Assembly (NCBI GenBank): GCA_051453625.1
Contig: JBOZIK010000001.1
Coordinates: 75,604,132-75,629,776, forward strand
DNA length: 25,645 bases
Direction of reading: 5' to 3'
From: Welwitschia mirabilis
Lineage: Eukaryota > Gnetophyta > Gnetopsida > Welwitschiales
This document shows, one piece after another, positions 9,100 through 19,632 of the stretch (its first letter is position 1; every line of letters begins with the position of its first letter). The notes below the pieces were generated by a model that worked only from the letters and a program-made list of their open reading frames with translations, had not been told where the DNA came from and did no database searches. The position numbers and the translations under genes were made by a program.

Positions 9100-10481
9100 T
9101 GATAAGATCGTAAACCTTAGAGGAGGAGTGTGAATAGGTTCTTTCAAAATACTCAACAATTAATCTGAAATAAAACTATTTGAAATACAAATTACATATA
9201 AAAATAAATTATTCTAGGAAGTGCATAATATGATAAAATACTAAAACTAAAGAATCAAAAACTAAAAGCACAAACTACCAATTTGATGCAAGATGGATTT
9301 TATAGTGGTTTGAGGAACTTCTTTACTTCACTTTCGACGGTTATCTTCTCCTAAGATAGATCTCAAATCTCTATTACTCTATTAGGTATTCTAGGTTCAC
9401 CTGTAACCTTTAAAATCAAACTTTTCTAGGCTAAGTATCAACCTTCAGAATAAACTTCTTAAGGCTTAGTCTCAACCTACACCACAGACCTTTCAAGGCT
9501 TAGTATTAGCCTTTAGAAAATAGAATATTGATGTACTAATGCCTCAAAAGTACATATAACACTCTTTTTGTATTTATTACAATAGATGAAGATCTCCTCC
9601 TATAGAAATATACCAATGTAGCTCTATATCTGACTATGAAAAAAAATATATATGCCAATGGTAGATCTTCTTTAGTCAGAGATGTAAAAGCTAAGATATA
9701 ATAATGATAATAATGCCAATATATAGCTTTAATCTTTTAGATCCAAAATGATTTAGCCAAATGGGAGTAGTTATAAAAGATTAATTAGTCATCTATAGCT
9801 TAGCTATTTATAATGAAAGGCTATTAGGATTTTTTACATTTGAATTTTACCTCCAATATCTATAAATGACAAGAAAATGGACATGTAATGGCTAAATAAT
9901 GGATATGTAAGGTTTTAAAAAATTTCTTTTTCATGTTATCTAGTTGACTCCATAAAAATACAGTCGATTTCATGTGATACCATGAATTACATAGGTCTCT
10001 TGAGGAAAAGATTTGGTCATTGCAGGTTTTTCCATATCCATATATGTTTGACCCCATTTGGATCTAGTCGACCCTAGTTCGGTCAATTCCATCCTAGTTC
10101 CAGTCGACCCCTTGTCTCTCAGTCTATGAAAACTATCTGTTAAGTTCTCAAATTTGATTAACCTAATAAAAATCTAGTCAATCCCTTGTCATTTTATTCA
10201 AGAACTCTAATTCTCTAAGTTATAGGTCTGGTCGACTCCATCAAAATCTAGTTAATCCCTTTAGATGTAGTCCATTTTCCTTTAACATATTTAGGTATGA
10301 TTAACCCTTTTAGAATTTAATTGATTCCTCTGGAGGATGAAATAATTAATCAGGTTTCTTTTACACATTTTAGTTCCATCTTTTAATCCACAAAAACCTT
10401 AAACTCTTTTGTATAAGATACATAAAGTTTGCTATACACAAGACATTAGTTTGACATTAATTGGCAAAACATAATCCAACA
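9100..10481 (-). mobile_element. Copia LTR shared by copies A and B
   Basis: This runs TGATAAGATCG to ATAATCCAACA, keeping TG...CA ends, 1382 bp. On its left is copy A's primer site (9086-9098), so it is copy A's 5' LTR. On its right is a polypurine tract (10482-10493) and copy B's 3' region, so it is also copy B's 3' LTR. It matches 2968-4343 throughout with many substitutions. It contains clusters of GTCGAC-like words (for example 9955-10260) and a 34-bp repeat at 9405-9507. Confidence 0.85.
9405..9507. repeat. 34-bp tandem repeat inside the shared LTR (3 units)
   Basis: Units at 9405-9439, 9440-9473 and 9474-9507 share 'aacct...ttc(a/t)aggcttagt'. They are more diverged than the units at 3311-3412, where two adjacent units are nearly identical. 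Confidence 0.75.
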
Positions 10482-10493
10482 ATCTCTTCCTTT
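10482..10493 (-). other. Polypurine tract of copia copy B
   Basis: The minus strand reads AAAGGAAGAGAT directly before the TGTTGGATT start of the LTR. It is the counterpart of 4344-4355. Confidence 0.65.
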
Positions 10494-11235
10494 AATATTG
10501 ATGGCAAACAAATAAGTAATTTCAAAATCAACAAATATTTTATTTTTAAGCTCTTTTTTAGTACTTTCAAGAATTCCCTCTTTCTTAAAGCTATATAAGT
10601 AGTATTAAGAAACAAATTTAAACCAAATACAAATCATGTTTAATTGATGTAAATACTAAAATCATGTTTAAATTGATATTACTACATTTCACCCCCTTTG
10701 ACAACAATGAAAAATAATTATAAACCTTAAATATATGGTTATAAATATCAAATTTTCTCCCCCTAACTTAATTCCAAAGTAATAATTTAAATTTAACACA
10801 AGTTAAGGTATTGTGAAAAAATAATATTTTATGGTTTTGAATGCAACCATTTTAATTATGTATAATTTAGAAAAGAAGGCATAATGATAATCATAATATG
10901 ATCAAGAACACTTATCTAATTATATGATATAAATAATTTGGTTATTTCCAAAAGTTATAATGATTTTAAGCTTTCCAAAATAAGCACATATGATAACACA
11001 CTACCAAATAAGATATACCAAATGATACTAAAAACTACAAATATTATGCTAAAATAGATAATTAAATTTTATTATAAGTAAAACATTACAAGTCTAACAT
11101 GTAAGGATTACAAAAAAAAAACTTCTCATCAAGAGCATACAACTAAAATTAACAGATAAATATAATTAATTATCCTTCTTTTTAATACCAAAGACAAAGG
11201 AGAGAACACCAAATATAATCTAAATTAAAATTAAT
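10494..11235 (-). other. Non-coding 3' region of copia copy B
   Basis: This aligns with 4356-5100. It is AT-rich, with no supported reading frame. Confidence 0.6.
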
Positions 11236-12276
11236 TCAATTAGACATCCCCTCTTCTTATTCTTATTCCTCTTCAGAGTCTTTCTCTGATTCTTCCTCAT
11301 CACCTCTTATGCGGGCTAAGCTGGTAGCTTCTGTTGAGATATCCATAATATCATATCTAACTGCAATGAGGGCTTCTTTTATATTTCTGGTATATGAGAT
11401 AATTCATCTCAAATATGAAAGAGTTTCATCAAAAAATTCTTCCTGAAAACTGGTAGAAGAAGATTTCTTGGAAGGAGCAAAGATATGCATGCAAGATAAG
11501 GTCACACATCTAATAGGTGATATAGGTTAAAGTGTTTCCAACTTATGATGAAAAGTAACTTGAAAATGATGGCAAATGCTACTGATAAACATAGAGCAGG
11601 GTAAATACTAGCTCTGTGGTACTCCAACTTCAAGGCCATATTCTTCAATATTATAATAGGAGAATTAATGGAATGCTTAGTTCCTACCAAATAAATCAAA
11701 TAGGCTCAATAGCAGAGGCCTCATCACAATGGATTACTAAAGTAAAAAGTTATAAGTGAAAACCAAATGAAGAAAATGATATTTAAGAGTTCACAAAGAG
11801 GTAGAAAAAAGGTGTTTCCAAGAGTGAATCCTACTAGAAATATCCCTAGTAACCACAAGTTTATCTTCCAATGATGTCTCTAAGAGGCCAAAACTCCTTA
11901 TAGTCTTTCCTTGGAAGATTAGTTAGCTATGAGATAAAATTTGCCATTACACTTATGCTCTTATCCAAAATAAGGATTCTAAAAGAATTAGAATCATGAT
12001 CAAAATAGGCATTACAGTAAAACATCCTAATAAGAAAAGGATAGGCTAAATCTAAAACATTTAAGAAATGGTTAAGATATTGATCTCTTAAGAGTTGGAT
12101 GACTTCCCTGAGCTTTCTAAGCTCTAATGTAGCTACAAAATTTTCTTAGCACATAGCCTCTTTTAAAACTTCTCAATGGACTTCTCAATATCCTCTTTTG
12201 ACATTTCTTAGTAGAATATTACGAGATCCCTTGAAGAAGCCTCCTTTATTATTCTTCTAGAAGATCTTGTAGCCAT
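11236..12276 (-). pseudogene. Extra retrotransposon ORF, 'putative plant transposon protein'-like (copy B)
   Basis: This is the counterpart of 5101-6136. It starts at the ATG at 12276-12274 (MATRSSRR..KEASSRD) and ends at a TGA at 11238-11236 after an acidic tail (ESEKDSEEE). The best-preserved piece is at 11699-11502: MIYLVGTKHSINSPIIILKN, followed by MALKLEYHR. The order of motifs is the same as in copy A, with different stops and frameshifts, so the two copies decayed independently. The ORF occupies the place of integrase and reverse transcriptase in the element. Its function is unknown, and the family assignment is from memory of the pattern. Confidence 0.55.
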
Positions 12277-12640
12277 TCTAACACTCTTACAAGCAAAAAT
12301 ACTAAAAAAATTACTAGATCTAGAAGAAATATCTCTAGATCTTGAAAGAAAATCACTACATCTGAGAGCTAGAAAGGAATAGAACACAATGAAGTTAAGT
12401 TAGGGTTGTATCTTTTTTTTATAGACTAAAGAAAATAGGGTAAAATGAAGAAAGAAATCAGATCGACTAATTGTACTTTCATACTATAATTTATCAGGTC
12501 TAGTCGATTACCTGTAGATTTAGTTAACTTTTTAAGATGTAGATTTATAGTACTAAAAGGAGTCTAGGTAGTTAGGCTCTTAGGCCAGTCGACTAACCAC
12601 ATTCAGTCAACTAAATCATAGATCTAGTCAACCAATCTAT
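12277..12640 (-). other. Linker with LTR-like GTCGAC motifs (copy B)
   Basis: This is the counterpart of 6137-6490. At 12497-12635 it carries 'ctagtcgatta', 'ccagtcgactaacc', 'attcagtcaact' and 'ctagtcaacc', words typical of this family's LTR. No coding potential is visible. Confidence 0.5.
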
Positions 12641-13130
12641 AATCAGCTAAGAAATGATGACTTAACTCCTAAATCATTTTCATAATTATCAGATTGATTA
12701 TAAACAATGGGTGTTTCATCATAATTTAAAAAATAATGTTTAATTTTGTTAAAATTCCTCCTAATATTATGGTTTGCATAAAACATTTAATCAATTAATT
12801 TAATATCTAGTTTATAAGTATTGTCCATACATTTTATAAAAAGAACAGAATCATTTGTTTTATCATCCACTTAATTTTTCAAAAATTACTCTATATCATT
12901 TATCATAATGTTAAATCAATAAATTGTATTTTAAACCATTTACATAGAGCACATTATCAAGTTTAGGTAACATACCTCTCTTGATGCATCCATTACCTTC
13001 TATTTTTTCTGTTTTATTGTTTTCAAAAATAACTTCTCCTTTGTTTATGATCTTCAAATTTTGAAAGCTTGATTTTTCTCCTAACATAGGCCTTGAGAAA
13101 TCAATGTCTAGATATCAACTATTCATACCT
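12640..13130 (-). pseudogene. Copia protease and start of GAG-pre-integrase domain (copy B)
   Basis: On the minus strand from about 13130 the frame gives MNS, a stop, then YLDIDFSRPMLGEKSSF (protease active-site region, D-S-G now D-I-D), then NLKIINKGEVIFENN, GCIKRGMLPKLDNV, LYVNGLKYNLL, and after a frame slip YRVIFEK. This is the copia protease-to-pre-integrase order. Similarity to pol ends where it does in copy A, after the KLDI counterpart of YILDI. No integrase or reverse transcriptase follows. Because this copy has no gap, it shows what the 58-N gap in copy A hides. Confidence 0.7.
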
Positions 13131-14303
13131 GGTCCTATAAAAGCTATTTATGTTAGAAAACTTTAAAGATTATTAGATTTATCTCACTTAGTCTGATTAG
13201 ACTTAGGTGGTATACTTTTCTAAGAAATAAACTTAAAAGGAAATGTATTTACATTTTTAGAGAAAAGCATTAATTGTATAACTTTGTAAAAAGCTTTTAA
13301 ATGATTAAATTTACCACAAAAATTATACAAAAGATTAGGCATATACTTACTTATTTCGTTTACCTATTTTTACGATTTTAATAAACTAAAGCTAATACTT
13401 GATTTGTCTCTAGTAGGCTTTAATACTCTAAGGATCTGTTTCAATTTAGAAGATCTACTAGAAAATTTATTTATATATAAAAAAAGATATTTTACCTAAG
13501 AAATAAGCTTAAAATTATCAAATTTGAGCACATTATATTTCTCTTCTAATTCCTCTTTTTCTTTAGTAATAGACTTCATGGTTCTATTAAACACATTTAT
13601 TTTTTTAGCTAGATTTTCACATTTCTCATACAACTCTTGACATGTGTCTTCTATCTTATCTTCTTATTCATTAATCATATCCAAATCATTGAGCATTGAT
13701 ATTCTAGGAACTTCCTTAAGAGTTGGCATAAAATCCATGAAAGGCAACCTTATATCTCTGTTTGATTCATGATATGAATAGTTTTTCTCATCTTCATCAT
13801 CTTCATTATTTTAAGTAGCTATGAATGAGGGATTCCTTACCTTTCTGTTATCTCTCCTTGTGTTAGAACACTCATTATTCACATGTTCAAATCTTTTGCA
13901 TGAGTAGCATTAGATTTCTTTCCCCTTTTCTTCCTCTCTTCTTTGCTTTGGATTACCTGTCTTTGCATTCCTGCTAGATTCCTTTTTCTATTTCCTATGA
14001 AGAAATTTTCTAAATCTTTTTGCTCGAAGAGCTACTTCATCATCATTAAATTATTCATTTGATTTTTTATATCTATAGTTTTCTTTCACACATTTTAAAG
14101 CATTACCTTTTCTTTTATCCTTAACAAATTTAAGCTCATAAGTTTACAAATTACCTTGAAGTTCTTCCCACACCATAAGATTAATATTCTTACTTTCTTC
14201 GATGGCTATTATCCTTGGTTCGAATCTATTGGGTAGGGATATTAAGACTTTCCTTATCACTTTTCTTTCTTCTATGCATTCTCTAAGAATCTCATTGAGT
14301 TTA
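13131..14303 (-). pseudogene. Copia gag, degenerate and 5'-truncated (copy B)
   Basis: On the minus strand the UBN2 core lies at about 14300-14095, with pieces matching copy A such as LPNRFEPRIIAIEE. A knuckle lies at 13909-13868: CYSCKRFEHVNNEC, which keeps all four CX2CX4HX4C ligands, although the usual Gly is Glu. An acidic and coiled-coil-like linker follows down to the protease. Similarity to copy A stops at about 14303, equivalent to 8562 in copy A. About 540 bp are therefore missing: the gag N-terminus, the primer site and the far 5' LTR. Confidence 0.7.
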
Positions 14304-15299
14304 CTTTCTTTATATTTTTTCTTTCATAGACAAAGTTACTTTATGAATATCAAATAGCTTGAGCTTTCTCATGGTCTGATCATGTCTCTTTCTTAACTTT
14401 CTAGAATTTATCCTCATAGAACTAGCCTATCTTCTAGTGAGGAAAGTAATTCAATGCATTCCTTTACTAGTGGGTTGTATTCTCCAAAGTAAAGTATTTA
14501 TTTGATTCTTTTACTTGGTTATGAAGATCATTGTTATTCTCTCACTTATTTTTGGTTTTTTTTTATAGATGGATATTCAAGAAAACTCTAAAAGTCCTCA
14601 CTCATTAACTTAAAGAGAATGTAAGGATCATTATTTACAGCCTTTTATTCTAGTTGAGGATGATAATGAGGAAGACTCTTCCCTGTTCATGCTTTATCAT
14701 GACAAGTGATAAGCCATTGTAAATACTTTTTATCATTTTTTTAATTCCTTCTTGTGTAGTTATTTCATTCTTTGATTCTTATTTTCTATTTTAATTATGG
14801 AAAAACCACCCTAAACTTTCTTCCTCAACTTCTACTGAGAAAAAAAGAGAAATTAAGTATGAACAAATGTAGAGGTTTTTTTTTGAAGGGTTGAAGTAAG
14901 TGATCTATTTTGATTTTCTTTATTATGTAATTTATAAATTCCAACTCTTTCTAAATTTGAAGTGGATCATTCTAATATGGGGATTGATTTGGATTATTTA
15001 TCACAAGTGATGGATTTCTGGATTACTTCTTTAGTTGGTCCAAAAATGTTTATTTTTCTTATACTAATTTTTTCTTCCTTTTTATTTGCAACTCCACATC
15101 AACCTATATCTATTTTAACTAACTCATGATCTTCTTCTTCTAAAGTAGATAAGACTTTATTGGTTTCCTTTCCAACTTTATTTTAGAATCTTAAGTCTTA
15201 ATTATGCGTATTAAAAAGGTTAAAAAATTAGAGGATATAATAGTTTAATAATCAATTAAGATGTCTCACCAAAAGGATGCCTTTCATTTTTAGAATTTA
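14304..15299 (+). other. Unrecognised segment with coding-like pieces
   Basis: This region is not part of the copia copies or the following LTR element. The plus strand holds short coding-like pieces separated by AT-rich stretches. About 14405-14495 reads RIYPHRTSLSSSEESN and SMHSFTSGLYSPK. A possible GT...AG intron follows, ending 'tttttttttatag' near 14560. About 14645-14708 gives VEDDNEEDSSLFMLYHDK. About 14945-15050 gives KFEVDHSNMGIDLDYLSQ and VMDFWITSLVGPKMF. I recognise no family. It may be a decayed host gene or another transposon; the splice sites are only suggestive. Confidence 0.3.
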
Positions 15300-15536
15300 A
15301 TGGGTACTAATTTTAAAGAAGACTTCGAAGTAGATTATGTAGGGAATTTTACTTGGCATCATCTTTTGGATCCTTCATTGGACATCATTCATTAAGTCTT
15401 TGAACTAATCATTAATGAAATTGAGGTAGCACACTATATGACTCATTTCAAGTTTTGTCAAGTGGAGAATGTAGAATTCCTAAATCATTTGTTAGAGATA
15501 GAATGTTATAAGGCATATTTTATAAACTTTAATTAA
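15300..15536 (+). pseudogene. Unrecognised ORF remnant interrupted by an LTR
   Basis: The frame begins at the ATG at 15300 and reads MGTNFKEDFEVDYVGNFTWH, then HLLDPSLDIIH, one stop at 15393-15395, then VFELIINEIEVAHYMTHFKF and CQVENVEFLNHLLEIE. About 70 codons contain a single stop, unusual in this AT-rich window. The similarity with the second LTR starts at about 15504, inside this frame, so the gypsy-type element seems to have landed in it. I do not recognise the protein. It may belong with the pieces at 14304-15299. Confidence 0.35.
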
Positions 15537-15954
15537 TAAATACAAGAGTTTGTAAACTATGTAATAAATCTTGATATAAATTTTAATGAAAATTCTTTTT
15601 TCCCTAGTGATAATTTATATATAGCCCTACAATCATTAATGTACTATATGTCAAATATTATAGATATTCATAAGGTTACTTAATTATTTAATCTTAGTTT
15701 TGAGAAATTTATTATTTTATGTTATATTAATAATTATTAGAATTTTCATATTAAATAAACATATTTATGATAAGGCAGTTATTTTCATGGTTAAATAGTT
15801 AAATAAATAATCCATATGAAGATGTAAAATAATGTCTACAAAAAAGAGTATGTATCATATTCATTTTAATTATTCATTCATGTGTCTTATTCAAGTTTTT
15901 AAAAGAAGCTAAAATTACTTATTAAAAGAGAAATAATAATAAGTAAGAGTACTA

Positions 15955-16045
15955 TGTTCAACTATGACATTTATTACATTCAATTATGACATTTTCTTAT
16001 AACCCATTATGACATTTGTCTTATATTTAATTATGGCATTCCTTC
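15955..16045. repeat. Short tandem repeat in LTR U3 (about 23 bp x 4)
   Basis: The word 'tatgacatt' recurs at 15963, 15985, 16008 and 16032 (the last as 'tatggcatt'), with spacings of 22, 23 and 24 bp. The second LTR keeps the same four at 23384, 23406, 23429 and 23453, with identical spacing. It lies upstream of the putative TATA box, where promoter repeats are common in LTRs. Confidence 0.7.
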
Positions 16046-16429
16046 CTTATTATTTATGTTGTTGATATGATGGATCATGAAGAGTGTAAACATGTGAATA
16101 ATAACATGCACTCTTATCCATAAATTAAAAAGGATAAATGAGTAGAATATATTCTACCATAACTTTTATCGTTGTTAATATTTATGAAAGTATTATATGA
16201 ATAACATATTATTTTTCTCATTGTGTCATATGACAATTTTGAAATTGGTGCATTTGATTTTCTAATGCATTTAAAATATGTTTTTGATTAATTATGAGCC
16301 TATGAAGGATTAAGAAGGAAATAGCATAAGAAAATGATGTATATAATTAATCTTATTAATTAAAGTAAGAAGATTACACATCCAAATTAAGTGCATGAAT
16401 CATGAATAAGATTCCTTTTATCATTTATA

Positions 16430-16580
16430 CAATATTTTCATCTCTTATACAAGCTCTTAATATCACTTCTATACAAGCTCATCCAACTCATTCTTAATCA
16501 ATCTTATCATTGTCATTTACATGTTAATGTTACTTTTACACAAGTTCATTCAACTTATTATTGAATAGTCTTATCAAATA
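16430..16580. repeat. 67-bp tandem repeat in 5' LTR (2-3 units)
   Basis: Units begin 'cacttctatacaagctcatc' at 16464 and 'tacttttacacaagttcatt' at 16531, and a partial unit precedes them. Each continues with 'caact..tt.ttaatcaatcttatca'. The other LTR has four units at the equivalent place. Confidence 0.7.
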
Positions 16581-16633
16581 AAATAGCTTTTCTTATCTTA
16601 TGCTTAAAATAATGTAGATGCTATTCAAGAAAG

Positions 16634-16643
16634 TATATAAAGG
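16634..16643 (+). promoter_or_regulatory. Candidate LTR promoter TATA box
   Basis: 'tatataaagg' lies downstream of the U3 tandem repeats and upstream of a pyrimidine-rich stretch ('ccctctcctttcttctc'), a layout typical of plant LTR promoters. The second LTR has 'attatattaagaat' at the aligned place (near 24147), so its TATA box has decayed, though a 'ctataaatata' occurs near 24173. Confidence 0.45.
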
Positions 16644-16954
16644 ACATTTGGTATACCATTTATTTAAAAATAGAGCCCTCTCCTTTCTTCTCAAACTAGT
16701 ATTCTTCAAGTAAGTTTATGCTACTAAAATTTTGTCTTAATTCTTCTTTCTCTTAAGTGTGGAGTTGGAGGTTCAAGCTTAGAACTAGGAGATTGGAGCT
16801 TGAAAGATTCAAGATAGGATCTTAGATCTTAGCACTTCCTCAATATTTTTCAATGATAATCAATCTTCTTCCCTTCAAGTAGGTTCTTCTTTTATGATAA
16901 TTTAAGCTCCATTTCCTGCATGACGATTATCTGTATGATTTGAATTTTTTCTTC

Positions 16955-17107
16955 CATTGGTTGATAGTAAAATAAGCAAGAGATTTAAGAGATCTCTTTA
17001 CATGCTTAGTTGATGGATTTACTAATGGTTCTATATATATATTCTTTCCTCTCATTGGTGTGTACTAAGATAAGGGAGAGAGTTAAAGAACCTCTTAACA
17101 TACTTAG
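16955..17107. repeat. Duplicated 55-bp block in LTR
   Basis: 16955-17009 and 17053-17107 share 'attgg...gata..actaa(g/a)ataag..agag..ttaa' and end '(t/a)acat(g/a)cttag', 98 bp apart. The pair also occurs in the other LTR (near 24479-24521 and 24596-24651). The first copy holds the palindrome 'aagagatctctt' at about 16987-16998. Confidence 0.6.
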
Positions 17108-17109
17108 AT

Positions 17110-18870
17110 TCTATGTGTCTAATGGATACTTTAGCCAAGTGACCAAGGGGTTCACTATAATTTTGGGTACCCATGTTGTGTTACATTGTATTATTATTTA
17201 AATACATTTTATATCATATTTGGATTAGATTTTTATCAGGATAAACAAATATAATCCTTAAGAATCTAATTAGGCTAGGCATTCCTTCTCAAAAAATCCT
17301 AAGGCTCATGGCATTGATGCATTGTTTATTATATTAAATTAATTTTATAATACTTTTAATTATGTTTAATTTGTTTATAATAAAAATTCATAATCAATCT
17401 AGTTAATTTTATTTCTAAAAATTAATATAATTTCTCTTGTTCTTAGTTTAGTTAAAGTTTATCCTTTATTTTCTTAAGTTAAGTAACTTAAAAACTTTAT
17501 AACTCATTTAATATTAAGTAAGCTTTTATGAAATGTTTTGTATAGGTATAAAATTATGTTAAGAAGTTAAAGGTTTTTAAATAGTAATTTTTCTAAGGCC
17601 AAGATAGTTTTTAAAATTTATTTTATAAAAATATCTCAAAATTTATAAGCATAAACCAACAAGAAAAACATTTTACTTTTTGAAACTTTTAAAGAGTTTT
17701 AGATAAAACTGGAGTCATCTATATTGTAGATAATTGAATAATATTTTCAAAAATTATTTACTCATTGGAAAAATCCAAATAAATTAAACATTATAGCCAT
17801 TTTAGTAAAGGGTATTAGTTTATTAATTCTAAAAATTAGGACATTTTTATAGTTTAAAGCTTGAGCCTGTAAAATACACCTAGGCTAATTCAAAATTATT
17901 AAAATTAGTTTTTAGTGATAGTATAATGAGGATAATTTAAGATAATTAAGTATATTTTATTTTTACATTTTTCAATAATTAATTATAAGTTTTTAGTTTT
18001 AATGTCTTCTAAAAGATAAGAAAATCTATAATTAGATATAATAATTATAGAAATTATCCAATAAAAGTACCAAATTATTTTAAATATTATATATGATTTA
18101 TAGTTAAGTTATATTTATTTTTATATCTTTTTTATATATTATTTATTTTAACCTATGCTCTTATTCTCTCCTTTTATGCATAAACATTAGGGATGTCTAC
18201 CTAAGGATTCTAAAGATGCTTTTTCTAGTTAATTATCTTTATTAATATCTTTTCTAATAAAATATTCATATATTTTTACATAAATTTATCTTGATATAGA
18301 TACTTGTTAATGAAAAATGGGGTTTTCAAGTTAGCTTAGTTTCATAAATGGAGCATGTTTTATGATAGGACTTATATGTATTAATGTATCTTATTTGAAA
18401 GAATTACTATATTGTAGAAAAATGAAGAGATGTTTTCTTTCATTTATCTCATTACTACACTTTGAAAATGTATGATTTTTATTTTTTTAAACCAAAAAAT
18501 ATGCTTATACGTTATATTTTTCTTTTGTATGATTTTTTTATTTTAAAATAAATCTAATGATTATTAGAACTATTTTTATTAGGTAAATAGCCCACTAAAT
18601 GTTCACATATTGTATACTTGTATTTGTATGGTTTATTCATTCAACTAAACCAAGATGATCTTAATACTTATTCATCCCCATTTTTGGATCTCATTACCAA
18701 AGTGGTTTGCATTATACTTTTATTTTTGAACCCTTTTGAACATAGATATGATCATCACTATCCTATCCTACCCATGCATGGACTTACTCCGACTTAATAT
18801 CTCAAGCCTTTGGTAGTAAAGGACTATGTTGCACCATCATATGATGCTTCAAAAAAATGGGGGTCACTTG
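17110..18870. other. Remainder of 5' LTR, no gene seen
   Basis: This AT-rich LTR sequence aligns with the other LTR from about 24660 to the window end (25645, equivalent to about 18110). From about 18112 to 18870 there is no sister sequence in the window. I see no coding frame. Confidence 0.6.
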
Positions 18871-19275
18871 NNNNNNNNNNNNNNNNNNNNNNNNNNNNNN
18901 NNNNNNNNNNNNNNNNNNNNNNNNNNNNNNNNNNNNNNNNNNNNNNNNNNNNNNNNNNNNNNNNNNNNNNNNNNNNNNNNNNNNNNNNNNNNNNNNNNNN
19001 NNNNNNNNNNNNNNNNNNNNNNNNNNNNNNNNNNNNNNNNNNNNNNNNNNNNNNNNNNNNNNNNNNNNNNNNNNNNNNNNNNNNNNNNNNNNNNNNNNNN
19101 NNNNNNNNNNNNNNNNNNNNNNNNNNNNNNNNNNNNNNNNNNNNNNNNNNNNNNNNNNNNNNNNNNNNNNNNNNNNNNNNNNNNNNNNNNNNNNNNNNNN
19201 NNNNNNNNNNNNNNNNNNNNNNNNNNNNNNNNNNNNNNNNNNNNNNNNNNNNNNNNNNNNNNNNNNNNNNNNNNN
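18871..19275. other. Assembly gap (405 N) in 5' LTR
   Basis: This run of N lies inside the LTR. The open frames crossing it are artefacts of untranslated N. Confidence 0.95.
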
Positions 19276-19376
19276 GTTTAAATAGGATTCGATCCTAGGT
19301 TCCATTATGCATGATAGTTAATAATGAAATGAAAATTATGGTTAAATAGAATAATTAAAATTAGAGTGTTACATAA

Positions 19377-19390
19377 TGATATTAGAGCCA
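19377..19390 (+). other. Primer binding site of the gypsy-type element
   Basis: 'TGATATTAGAGCCA' is two changes from TGGTATCAGAGCC, complementary to initiator Met tRNA. It lies three bases after the LTR end (GTGTTACA), fixing the element's orientation as plus. Confidence 0.8.
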
Positions 19391-19632
19391 GCTTAACTTA
19401 AATCATTTTTATGTTAATTACTTAAAAATAAATTTGATTATATCCATTCTAAAGTTAATGGATAATTAACATAAAAAATTAATTATATTCATGAATGTTC
19501 TTATCCCTAAAGTTATTATAAAATTAATTATCTCATAAGCATCTCAATTCATAAATAATTATAGAATAAGTTATATTTATAGTTAACTTAATTAACTAAT
19601 AATTATGAAGTAAATTATACCTATCATAATCC

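Larger units (their letters stand above)
15504..19373 (+). mobile_element. Long LTR (5') of a Ty3/gypsy-type element
   Basis: The stretch from 15504 aligns with 22943-25645 to the window edge. Shared blocks include 'aaggttacttaattatttaatctta', 'ttatgagcctatgaaggattaagaagga', 'ttctatgtgtctaatggatactttg' and 'aatcctaaggctcatgg'. It begins TGTTATAA and ends GTGTTACA at 19373, three bases before a primer binding site. The length is about 3870 bp, including a 405-N gap (18871-19275). Such lengths are typical of Del/Tekay-like chromoviruses and of large non-autonomous derivatives. The two LTRs differ by many substitutions and indels, so the insertion is old. Confidence 0.8.

Noticed and set aside
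9860-10057. 65-residue minus-strand frame in the shared LTR
   Set aside because: It lies wholly inside the LTR, has no family motif and is not open in the sister LTR.
18802-19305. Several overlapping frames across the 405-N gap
   Set aside because: They consist almost wholly of untranslated N. The same applies to 19624-20358 and 20801-21625.
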